A program made the position numbers and the translations under genes. From positions 124,001 to 188,000 of the forward strand of contig JAHLJZ010000029.1 in assembly GCA_025602915.1 (NCBI GenBank): 64,000 bases of DNA, read 5' to 3'. Origin of the DNA: Paraphysoderma sedebokerense (lineage: Eukaryota > Blastocladiomycota > Physodermatomycetes > Physodermatales > Physodermataceae). A model generated the notes under the pieces. The model ran no database searches and was not told the origin of the DNA. It saw only the letters and a list, made by a program, of their open reading frames with translations. Shown one piece after another: positions 46,541 to 56,875 of the stretch (position 1 is its first letter; each line of letters begins with the position of its first letter).

Positions 46541-47229
46541 TTAAATTTTAAGACGCCAACTTTTGCGAATCCCCGGTCTTCACATCGATGCACATGGTAA
46601 ATGGGGATGGCTTAACACAGACGAGACTGAGAAGAGCACTTTCGCTAAATTTTATTCAATTGAGGTTTAAAAATTTATGTGCAATTTAGCTTATCAGTTT
46701 AAGACGAAGGAGAATATCAGATGTAGCCTCGATAGCGAGTACTGAATGGCCGCGATGGTCGCTACCGAGAGAAAATTCACGTAAGGAATAAAATGGAAAT
46801 TTAAGTAACGATTAGTATATTGAAGTACAAATATGAAAGTTTCTAATCAAAAGCCAATCCATCGTCGGCACCCTCTAACAAGGACAATCAGCTGCTTCGA
46901 ATTTGCTGTTCTTAATGGCAATTGATGAACCCACCAATCAGAATACAAAATGTCATAAAATGATCGCAGTACAATCTATTTTTCAAACGGAATACATAGA
47001 GCGGTGTTAAAAGTCAAAATTAGTCCACAAATGAAGTTAGACTGTGTGTGAAGGATATCGAGGTGTTGCCCACTTTTCGCGTTATTTTTTGTTGTGACTT
47101 CCCAAAACAAAGGCTTTTCTCATTCCATTACATACACATATCTGATCGATCCATCAACATGTCACCCACAGGACTTTTGTGAATTCAAAACCTTATATTC
47201 TGTCCAAAAACTTCGGTTTTTTGTAAACA
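46541..47229. other. Intergenic DNA / promoter of the SR-rich gene
   Basis: About 690 bases between the satellite and the ATG at 47230. No repeat units continue into it and no open frame of note is seen. Confidence 0.5.
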
Positions 47230-49500
47230 ATGTCGGCCTCATCCTCCGCTGGGATCTCCTTTTCGGGTGATCCTATTCAACCTTCGAGTTCGAAACGGAC
47301 CAAAACCAAATCGGAATTCGATGATGAAGTTTCCAAGGATGGAATAGCAAATAAGCATCGGGAAAAGTCAATACCGAGGGAGGATAATCAGTTTGAGAGA
47401 GAGTCCCGGGCTGGGCGGGATCGCCCTCACAAAATAGAGAAGAATAGAACAGCTCGATCAAATTCGAATACGTACAGGCATGACAGATCGGATACAGTCG
47501 AGGAGGAAAGCCCGAATGAAAATTTGGACCGGCCAACTCTCAAGAAGATTGGATCAAAGTATCAGCCCAGAAAGGCTAACCGAGATGAAAGTAGAGATCG
47601 TCGTGAACGGGATGCAGATAATCGCAAGATGAAGGCACTTTCTAAAGGAAAATTCAAGAATAGAGATATCAAAGCAAGAGAAAGAGAAGGGTCTAAAAGT
47701 GCTTATAAGGCAGACAGTGATGAAGAGCACAAAAGGGATAGCAGCAAGCAATCCTCGTCAGTCAAACGAAGCGACAAGCATCTCGATTCAGGTAGACGCA
47801 AGAAAAACTCATTCAAAAGCGACATGGGATCGAAGGTTAAAACCGGCAGATCACGTCGACATGACCGTTCAAGGGAAAGAAGCTCCTCTCGGTCTTCTTC
47901 CACAGACAGCGAAAGGCGAAGCAGAAAAGTTAAGCAATCCCGTTCCCGCTCTGGCTCCCGCTCGCCGACCGAACCGCGAATGACAGTGAAAACAAGAGCT
48001 AAGCGGAAATTGCGTGACTATCGAGGTCGCTCGGCATCTCGCAGAAGTCCGTCTCCGTCGTCCTCAGATAACTTTATCCGATCAAAGAGCCGTAGGCGCT
48101 CTTCTTCTGGGTTCAGCTCGTCATCTTCCTCCCGATCACGATCGAGAAGTCGCTCATCGCGAAACTCTAGGAACCGCAATTCTACGAGATATTCCCCCAT
48201 AAAACGCAAGCAGATCCATTCATTTAAGCCAAAGCCATTATCGGGCGAGCTTTCATCGCACTTGTCGTCCCGCAAACGAAAATACTCCCCCGGTACAAGT
48301 CCAAGTTCGTCGATAAGGAACAAATCAAAATGGGACCGGGAAGTTACTTCCCCAATGACCCGTAAACGATTGCGAAAAAGTGTGACATGTGCCCGCACAA
48401 ATGATTCAAGTCATGGCGACTCCAGGTCTAGGGTCCGCAGCCCAACTCGCTCCCGATCAACATCCCAATCTTCAACTTCAAGCCGTTCCGATTCCAATGC
48501 CCATGATAGATATAGATCACATCAACGTCACTCTTCTCGTTCGAATTCACCACCTTCCGGACGCAAGCATAATTATAAACGAGGCGAGTCAAGTTCGTAT
48601 GGCGGAAGGGAAAAAGATAAGGGGCGAGATAACGGTAGAAAGGATTATCTAGTGAAAGGGCGAGATTTAGACGGAAACTCAAAAGGAGTAAGAGATACGA
48701 AGAAGAAACGAAGTCGTCGTCGATCTTGTTCTTCTGAGCGTTCCGATGATGACGGTGTACAAAAAGGAACGACGAACCAGAAAATGAAGTCATCAATTGA
48801 TTCTGCCTACTCGTCGAGATCTCATTCGAGGAATCGAATATTGCATTCTAAGTCGACAGATCGCCATTACGGTGAACATTTGAATGAGGGCGACCTTGAG
48901 TACGCTGCCCAAGCGATATCAAACGTCCAGAGCAAACAGTACCTCTGCAGTCCGGATGTTATCATTGACCATCTTTTTCCCGTCACCACTTTGCAACAGA
49001 CGAAATATCATCCTCCAAAATCACGACATGCGTCATGTGCTCAGTTAGACTTCTTGTCAAGTTCTTTCGATCCTAAATTCGCGTTGTCAAACCCAGAAAA
49101 AGTCCATTATCCTGTCGATGAATTCCCTCTTTTCGATAATTTCAATCAGTTTCAAGGCAGGGTATGGATCCACGGGAGGTTTGGTGAATGGGTCAACACC
49201 GTTCTATCTGAGAAACAGCCGGAAAAGTCGGCACAAAAATCTACCTCCAATTCTGGTGACCAGATAACATGGGGTGAATGGGTTGCTTTCATTCAAGATC
49301 AGGTTGATCCGGCCGTTCGCAAGAATAATAAAGAAATGCTGAAACTGAGGTTGCGGGAGGAACAAGAGAAGGAAAAAGAAAGAGAGCGGGAACGAAAGAT
49401 CAACAGAGAGAAAGAGAAAGTGGAACGATTGAAAAGAATGGAAGCTGAGGTGATGAAGGCGAAAGGCGCGAAAGTGAGTGTACAGGGCAAAGGTTCGTAA
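47230..49500 (+). CDS. Arg/Ser-rich nuclear protein with a novel-looking C-terminal domain
   Basis: Not assigned to a known family. A single exon encodes 756 residues. Residues 1-550 are basic and disordered, with dense RS/SR dipeptides (SRSRSGSRSP; SSSSSRSRSRSRSSRNSRNR; TRSRSTSQSSTSSRSDS), as in splicing-speckle proteins. About residues 555-720 look folded: GDLEYAAQAISNVQSKQYLC, DVIIDHLFPVTTLQQTKYHP, CAQLDFLSSSFDPKFALSNP, DNFNQFQGRVWIHGRFGEWV, then TWGEWVAFIQDQVDPAVRKN. Two GEWV motifs about 35 residues apart suggest an internal repeat or a W-containing helical pair. A charged coiled coil (RLREEQEKEKERERERKINR) ends the protein. The stop is only 46 bases from the LSM11 start on the same strand. 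A truncated second copy lies at 61280-62045. A role in pre-mRNA processing is inferred from composition and is not proven. Confidence 0.85.
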   Translation: MSASSSAGISFSGDPIQPSSSKRTKTKSEFDDEVSKDGIANKHREKSIPREDNQFERESRAGRDRPHKIEKNRTARSNSNTYRHDRSDTVEEESPNENLDRPTLKKIGSKYQPRKANRDESRDRRERDADNRKMKALSKGKFKNRDIKAREREGSKSAYKADSDEEHKRDSSKQSSSVKRSDKHLDSGRRKKNSFKSDMGSKVKTGRSRRHDRSRERSSSRSSSTDSERRSRKVKQSRSRSGSRSPTEPRMTVKTRAKRKLRDYRGRSASRRSPSPSSSDNFIRSKSRRRSSSGFSSSSSSRSRSRSRSSRNSRNRNSTRYSPIKRKQIHSFKPKPLSGELSSHLSSRKRKYSPGTSPSSSIRNKSKWDREVTSPMTRKRLRKSVTCARTNDSSHGDSRSRVRSPTRSRSTSQSSTSSRSDSNAHDRYRSHQRHSSRSNSPPSGRKHNYKRGESSSYGGREKDKGRDNGRKDYLVKGRDLDGNSKGVRDTKKKRSRRRSCSSERSDDDGVQKGTTNQKMKSSIDSAYSSRSHSRNRILHSKSTDRHYGEHLNEGDLEYAAQAISNVQSKQYLCSPDVIIDHLFPVTTLQQTKYHPPKSRHASCAQLDFLSSSFDPKFALSNPEKVHYPVDEFPLFDNFNQFQGRVWIHGRFGEWVNTVLSEKQPEKSAQKSTSNSGDQITWGEWVAFIQDQVDPAVRKNNKEMLKLRLREEQEKEKERERERKINREKEKVERLKRMEAEVMKAKGAKVSVQGKGS

Positions 49501-49546
49501 ATTTCATCATGGAACTGAAATTGATGGATGAACATTTTCTCACTAA

Positions 49547-51017
49547 ATGTTTTCCCAAATCGGTGCATCAGTGGAACGAAAGCGGGCCATTTTCCACCAG
49601 CAAATGCTATCTTCCTCTTACAACCACGTTCAGCACATAGCGAGTGAGTGTTCTATTTACGTTATCTTCACCGCGCGCTCGGTCTAATCGACTCTATCAA
49701 TTTAGAATTGTCTTCGAGCGGACCGTTATCCACTTTGTACAAAGCATATGATTTGAATATTCCCATTCGTGTATATATTCGAAAAATCAACGGAGTAAGA
49801 GGCATTATGACAGGATATCTCAAAGCATTTGACAAGCACATGAATCTTGTTTGTAGCTTACATTTATCTTCTACTGCTTCAGAAAGTAGAAACTAATGTC
49901 TTGATTGTTTTCGCATCAGATATTATCGAATGTTGTGGAAACGTATACCACCGTGGAGACTTTGCCTATTCTCAATGACTTGAAACCGAAGACTAAAACT
50001 ACTCAGTCTATCACTGCCCGTTCAACGAAAACCAATTTGTTAGAGGAGTCGACAGGTGCGATGTGTGACGGTCACAAAATTACAAACCGCATGCTTGCTT
50101 TGAAACCTGAGCAAGCGCCAAGTTGTGGTTATAAAACACTGACTGATTCGAAGTCTGATCAACAAAATGTCACTTCTGACCGAAATCCCCAACTTTCTCA
50201 GTCATCTCATACTGGTAGTCAATCCACGAGAGCCACCCATCCTCCCAGAACACATGACTTTTTTGATTCTCTTGAAGATATAGAATCCTTCGATGCCATG
50301 GCACTGATTGATGAGTTCTTTGATCCTTCGCAATCTGCTAGAGCGACGTTAGCGCCGCCCCCTTCTCCCGTCGATTTTCCTCCCCGGTCCGGGTTAAACA
50401 ACGATATAAATTTAATATCAGAATCAGTAGATAAGGTCGAAATGTACGCTCGTCTGACCGACGCGTCGTTACGAACTGACGAAGAAATGGATCATGATGC
50501 GAGCTCCTCAAACCAATCTGTGAAACATGTAAATCCAAAGAATCGTCAAAAACGTTTAAAAAGGCGAAAAAGATTCAAGCAAAAGAGAGAAACTCGAATC
50601 AGAGAATGTATTCAGTCCGTTGGCGGTGTCTATGGCCTTCCTGGGGCTAAAATAAACGGTTCTGGGTGTACTGAGGAGGGTCTTCATAAACGCAATTCCT
50701 CGACAAACATTATACAAAGGGATACCGAAGCCGTCGCCGACCCCAATGAACTCTCATGCTCCGCCGTAATTCCAGTTATTCCAAGTGTACCGATACGTCA
50801 AGCCTTACTCTCTCATACTGCGATGGAAATATCTCCGTTCACCATTCTACAATCCACTTCAACCAGTCATAAAGAAGGAACGGCCATATCAGCAAAGCAT
50901 GAGATGCCGATTGACAATGTAGCGATAAAGGAAGTGCCTGTGACTTATACTAGACAACTCAACCAGGTGTATGTCATGGGACGTCAGGTGGTATTGGTGG
51001 CTCTAATAGAGACCTAG
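49547..51017 (+). CDS. LSM11: LSM11 (U7 snRNP Sm-like protein), copy 1
   Basis: LSM11 replaces an Sm subunit in the U7 snRNP, which cuts the 3' ends of replication-dependent histone pre-mRNAs. Three exons fit by frame and GT-AG sites: 49547-49643, 49706-49848, 49920-51017, giving about 445 residues. The Sm1 motif is at residues 33-88: GPLSTLYKAYDLNIPIRVYI, RKINGVRGIMTGYLKAFDKH, then MNLILSNVVETY; the sequence PLS-LY and FDKHMNL are the LSM11-type variant of Sm1. Sm2 is the very C-terminus: QLNQVYVMGRQVVLVALIET. Between them lie about 335 residues of disordered spacer with a basic patch (NRQKRLKRRKRFKQKRETR). A long Sm1-Sm2 spacer followed by a terminal Sm2 is the LSM11 hallmark. The short N-terminus (about 32 residues) lacks the long FLASH-binding extension of animal LSM11. 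Confidence 0.82.
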
Positions 51018-51414
51018 AAGTTTGGCTCTCTCTCATGGTATATAGTTGATCTTCAAGCCTTCTACTGTTTATGTGAAACAAATGTCTTGTATATGGAAGA
51101 GTAAACCCGAAAAGCGGGAATTTAAACATATAACATATAAAGATGTAAATTGTGAAAATCCAATACTGTATATAATGTATCTGATGTACATTTAAAACCA
51201 CAATCATAATCCCATTCTCAATTTCCTTCTCCTCTTGTTTAATAAGCCTTGCCGGCCAAATTTCTAGGGTGGAAAAACGCATCCAGGGCTGCTGGCGTGA
51301 AGTCATATTGATGGCTGGGGGTAAACTTTCGTTCTTATTGAGGACAGTTTAATAAATACTTATATATACATTTTTTTCCATTTTCAGAGGGCAACGTAAG
51401 GCCAAGGCAACCTT
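51018..51414. other. Convergent 3' intergenic region
   Basis: About 400 bases between the LSM11 stop and the stop of the Rab GAP gene on the other strand. AT-rich, consistent with two 3' UTRs. No histone-type stem-loop was noticed here. Confidence 0.5.
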
Positions 51415-54400
51415 TTATCCTAATAGACTCATATTTTCATCAGTCTTGTCATCGAGGTGCATTGCTTTGCGCTCATAACCTGCTTTAGGTTGTGTTTTCC
51501 CGACTTCAGTAGTGTTCTTCTTCAAGTCTTCCAAGAAGTGATCAAACTCGTCCAAAGCATTATTAGTATCAGCGGTGGCGGTGCTGTCGGGGATTGAATT
51601 CGTACTCTCTGAAATACCTGATTGAGTGTAGCACATTAGAAAGAGTGGAAAGGAGCTGTCAGTCAAATGAAAAAATACCTGATTCATCGATACCCAATTG
51701 CTCTAGGAATCGATCAACTTCTGCTATCACGTCGCCGCCACTTTCGCTCTCATATTCATGTTCATTGTCAGTCTCCGTTTCATACGCCGACGCATCACCG
51801 AATTCCCCTGCTCCATTATCCTCAACCATATCCTCCATATTTTGTGCCAATAATTCAGAAGACTCATCATCAATCAACTTTGAAGTATCGCCACGATGTT
51901 CTGGAGCTTTAACAGAATCTCCATACGTAGTACCAATGTTACTGCTATTATTATTCGAGACTGTGTTTTCATTTGAAACCACGATAAAGGAATCGTGACT
52001 TCCGCTCAACTCCTCAACTCCAGCACTAAGAATAACGGGACTGTCAATGTCCTCCTTGCTCCTTTCTTTGCCCTTTTCTTTGGCAGCACGGGCTTTGACC
52101 CAAGATTCCTTTTTCTTTTGGGCATTCGATACTCCCTTCTTCACTTTTCTAGCAATATTTTGGCCTCTGTTCCATATGGAATCCATTAGGTTTGATTGAT
52201 TCATACCATTCGTCGACGAGGCAATATTAGTTGCGGAGCCCTCTTCCGTGCGGCTGAGATTAAAGGTGGATACAAAATCTTTATCGAAGAACTTCTCAAA
52301 AACTTCTTCTGCCAGAAGAACGGCACGAAGGGCGGCTAGAGACATCTGCGATGATGGAGGTGATGGTCGAGTGGATGATGAGAGATCTGGTGCGGCGGAT
52401 ATCGACATGAGTGTTGCGGTGGGCACATCTTTTGTTGACCTGACATCGCCTGTCTCTATCATTTGAAATGCCATTTTGAGATAATTTGATACTGAGCTCA
52501 GGTATTTATCGTCAGTATGATGTCGGAAGATGAACAGGAAGGTTTCACTCAAATTTAACACTTCATCTTTCGTCAAATACCCATCCCCATTAGAGTCATG
52601 CCAATTAAAGAACAGCTGCATACGCCCGAGCATATCTGTAAAAAGCACTGTTCCGAGGCCCGTAACGACATCCTGGAAAGATATTTGGCCATCATGATCG
52701 GTATCAAAGTGATGAAACATTTTATCTATAAATGAGGCTCCAACAACTCTCGCTGGCTGTTCTTGATTATTGGGTGCAGTACTTGATTTTGATCCAGAAT
52801 AAAGAGAGTCATGTTCAGTCGGAGAAAGTTTTGCCCATGGCGCCAACTCCCCGAGGAATTGCGCAAACTTCGGTAATTCCATTTTCTGAGTTGCCTGATC
52901 ACGAGTATAGAAAATTACTTTGGCGAATTTATCCCAGAGACATTCCAGTTGGTCTCGGCTAAACTTGGAGGGATTGGCTAGATTGCGAATGTGAGATCGG
53001 CGAGTGAAACTTTCAATACCATGAACAACTTTAAGTTGAAGCGTTTTACGCGCGTCTATAATAATATCGGTTGTGATAAATCTAAATTCCCGAATGGCAG
53101 TAATCATCAGGCGTTCGAATTTGGTATATGTTCGTTTGGGAGGATTATTGTTGGCGTCCGGCGTCAGGGGACAAGTTTCTGCTAGTGACGTGAAATACTT
53201 TCTGAAGATGGCGAGGAGAGATCCATCGTCTTCGACACTGAGAATTGCCTCGGACTAAATGAAGTTAAAATAATGTTTCAGATGAAAAGAATTCAAATCC
53301 CCTTACGTTAAGGTAGAGTATAGCAAGACCGATTTGAAACAATACTCGGGGCCCTTCTAAAAAGAAGACTGTAATGGGTTAAGGAAGCAACAATAAGGGT
53401 AAATTCTGAATTAAGATATGGATTAAAGGATACAGTCTAAAACTCGAAAGGCATAGTTTAAAGGCATTGTGTTGATAAACAAAGTAAGAAACCATGGCAA
53501 GCAAGAAACTGATAACTGAATGTCGACTTTTTTGAAGTGCTCGTAAATTGGAGGCAGGTATTTCGAGATAAACATTTCGAATACTTGAAGGTCAACTTGG
53601 GCACCGAACATAGTCGTACTATAATATCCGGGCAACAATTTATCGCAGATAACACTTAGTGTCCAGAATGCTTGCTCTTGAGATTGATAAATCAAGAGTG
53701 CTGAGGTGACTATATTCATCGCTTGACAATATCCAAGTTCTACAACATAATTTGATAGATTAATGGAAGTTCGGTATGGGGACAGGAAAAGGATCCCTAC
53801 CTGGATCTTTCCAAGAATAGGCTATCAGAACTTTACGCAGGGCATTGATACCATCGGGCTTCTGATATGCAGGATACTCCGGCAAAGATCTATTCAAATC
53901 TTTTTCTATTTCTTCCATTGAAAAACTTTGCATCCCAGCATATTGATTGTGGAGTCCATCGTAATACCCCGGATTCATCGCCCGTTGAAACATTGCTCCG
54001 CAGGATAACTCCCATATTTCTCCTCGTAGGGGATTGGGAATACCGAGTCGAATGAGTTTGTGGTATTGAAATGTTCGAATCGTGGTTAAGTTTCGCCCGC
54101 GTTCTGAGCGATAAAACATATCTTTAGTCTTGAGCATGCAAAGGCAATATAATATATACGAGCCACAATACCATTGAAATAGTTATGCCAGCGCTGAAGC
54201 TTGGCTTTTTCTTTTTGGCTGCAGATTCCTGTTAGAGGTTACTCAATTTCGACACCGAAAATGGGCAACTTACTTGCCGTCCGCCGGAAATCCATAAGTG
54301 GCGCCCAAACCATATACTGTCCCTTTTTTCTTGCCAGTCACCAAAGCTTCCGAGGGGCATGTCTCGGAAAAGGTAGGAACAAGCTTCGCCATTCTGCTTT

Positions 54401-56112
54401 GAGCTTTTAAATTATCCCTTAGCACAATACAGAACGCATCGAACTGCTGCTTATCAATCTGAAAAAGGAAAGTGAATGAGACGGAATGAATATTTTCAAT
54501 CTTGATTGTAAACTCTTGTGGCTGTTTTCCGTTGATTCGTTCGACTTTTTTAATAGTGAATAGTGGAAGCGCCACAGAAACATCGCGTCGCTCTGAAAGG
54601 TAGCACAAGAATGATTCGGAGATATACAATTTACCAAAGGTATCGTAAGAGTTGGCAATTGTGAGTAAAGTGCCCAGTTCAACTTGAATGTGTTCAGAGG
54701 ATGGTAGGGAGAAATGGATCTGAAACTGTTGATTTCGTCGTTGATCTTTTAAATCCTGCTTCTTGTCTTTCGGTTTTGGAGAATCTTTTGGCTTTGCTTT
54801 GGGTACCGGTTGCGTGATAATGTTGGGGTTGACGGGAACATCGACTAACTCTCCTGTCTTGACGGTTTTAGTCGCGAGGCCGGGAGGAGGATCGGTAGAG
54901 GTCGCCTTCAACAAGCGTTGCATAGCAAGGGAGCACAGTTGTTCCAGAAGTTCGTAGGTTTCGTCACGGTGGAATAAGTTCGAAAAAAAATGCTGAAGAA
55001 ATAGTCATCATAAGGTGAGCATGTCAATAATAAGACTTAGCTGTTAGCTGCGGTCTTGGATATACTCACTTCATGCCCATCTCGAATCTTTATTCGAATA
55101 GCGTCGGACACCATGCCTTTCTTAGATCTATCTTTTTTGAGCTCGACAATATCCTTCAACTCTAAAAATAGCTTCGTTTCTTTCCCCAGTATGAACGAAT
55201 AAAAGCATAAATAGTTTTCGCTGATGTACATCCAGCCTTGGTTGATTAAAGCTTTATCGTAGGAACAGGAATAGACTGAATTCAAATTGAAGAGCATTAG
55301 GGTTAATAGTTCGGTATGCTGTAAGCTAACTGAAGACGTAAGAGAGTCGCTTACAGCTAACCAATCTTTCTGTTTCCGGAAGGTCGAACGTCTGTCGCCA
55401 AGCTCGAGAAGCATTTCGCAATTTTTCGTCCGAGGATACTTCATCTGAACCTCGATCTTTCGCAATGAATACCGTGAGATTTTTGCATGATCTCGCCATC
55501 ATAGACGAGCATAAACCACATTACCTCTACTGGCAACTAGAGATTGAAACTTAGCCAAAGCAAACGCTTCTTTCTCTTCGGGGTCGTCGAGAGCTTTAAG
55601 TTCGGGCAGCAAATGTTCTGCAATATATAATGTTACAATCCAAAAATAATTGGGCTTTCTTTCTTTTGCTCTCAGAGCACCAGGCGAATAATTACCTTCA
55701 ATCCATTTCCAGTCTTTCTCGATATTTTTCAGTGAGTCACCGGCGGATATTAGATGGCCTGTATCTAACTGCTTGGACGACTTGAGCAATATCCTGAAAG
55801 GCTGTTGCTTAGTATCGAATCTATCGGGTCATATCAATGCAAAAGATAACATCATGTTAATAACAGGCAAGAGTCTTGCGAAGGTCACGGAGCTTTAGTA
55901 CGAAGCGTCACCAACGCGTATACAGGAAAGCATTATGGATAGCGAGAAAGGATGGATACTGAGGAAATGACGTACACATTCTGAAGTGTGCCTATGACAT
56001 TTTTTATTAGCTTGCTATCGTATTCTTTAGTCTTTTGAAGGAGAAATAGCTCATTGGAGTTGATGTCTTCCCACAATGGGGTAATGGTGAGCGAGGTCGG
56101 ATTGGTCCACAT
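51415..56112 (-). CDS. GRAM-GRAM-TBC-EF-hand Rab GTPase-activating protein (TBC1D8/9-like)
   Basis: A Rab GAP that should act on endomembranes. Reading from ATG 56112: a N-terminal region ([18 protein letters not shown]...), a GRAM domain ([32 protein letters not shown], to about 55070), a proline/lysine linker, a second GRAM domain ([33 protein letters not shown], 54420-54730), then the TBC domain: [33 protein letters not shown] containing the catalytic Arg finger (IxxDxxR), and [11 protein letters not shown] with the Gln finger. EF-hand loops follow: [16 protein letters not shown] and [16 protein letters not shown]. The tail is acidic and repeats a short motif ([14 protein letters not shown] and [13 protein letters not shown]). 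About 14 introns. Both catalytic fingers are intact. Its last codons recur at 63960-64000. Confidence 0.9.
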
Positions 56113-56875
56113 TCCTTTCGGTAAGCAAGCAAGAGATGTGCTTTAGAGGATGCAGCGAATAGCAGTAAGTGCTTCTTACTATACGGAGCTGAGCAGAAGA
56201 TTTATATAGAATTGAAAAAGTTCAGTGGCAGAACGAAGCAGAAAGAGCGATCCAGCAGCCGGCTCACTGTCGACGAAATGTTGACAATAACGCTACCCAC
56301 CGATGACTTAGTTCATTCATCCTTAGCTTACAATCCTCAATGACATCCACTATGAGTGTGAGGGAACCTTGAACAGAGTTATTTGGAGTGCAGGGGGGAA
56401 TAAACTACTGTATATATATTATGTAGTTACTGCGTTTAGTATAAGAGGAACGGAGGTATGTACATTCAAGGACAAGATTTCGCCCAAAAGAGTACAAATA
56501 TATATTCAGAACTATTTACATGTAATGAGATTTATCTACGATGACAGATTGTACCAAAATACCAAGACGAGCCCCATGACAAAGAGAAGATTCTCCACTT
56601 TTAGGTTGGCTCCCCCACCAGCCGGTTTATCGTACTGCAAAGCAGCATCTCTAGTTGACGCCACTGTGATTATGGAGAAAATAATTGCTATAAGTAATAA
56701 TCTGGAATGTTGGTTCAATGACATTTTGCTGGAGCAATTGATCTTGAGGATGTAAGAAGCAACGAGAGCGTCTTATGACATTGACCCTAGTAATCTCAAC
56801 GGATACACACACGTGCGGTAAACAAAATAGTCTGAACCACAAAGCCTGCAATAAACTGCCATGTAATTCAAACTC
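56113..56875. other. Divergent intergenic region with a possible small gene
   Basis: About 760 bases between two divergent genes. It contains a 62-codon minus-strand frame (see 56536-56724). The remaining DNA is AT-rich with no other recognisable element. Confidence 0.45.
56536..56724 (-). CDS. Candidate small secreted/membrane protein, 62 residues
   Basis: Not recognised. From ATG 56724: a polar start, a hydrophobic segment (SRLLLIAIIFSIITVAST) that could be a signal peptide, a short hydrophilic stretch with a GGG turn (DKPAGGGANLKVEN), and a second hydrophobic segment (LLFVMGLVLVFWY) at the C-terminus. The arrangement signal peptide, short ectodomain, C-terminal helix is plausible for a small membrane protein, but it could also be chance in AT-rich DNA. 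Confidence 0.3.
   Translation of the reverse strand: MSLNQHSRLLLIAIIFSIITVASTRDAALQYDKPAGGGANLKVENLLFVMGLVLVFWYNLSS

Noticed and set aside
56369-56755. 128-codon plus-strand frame
   Set aside because: Starts and ends without features; the mtRF1 model with its targeting peptide at 56876 explains the plus strand better.
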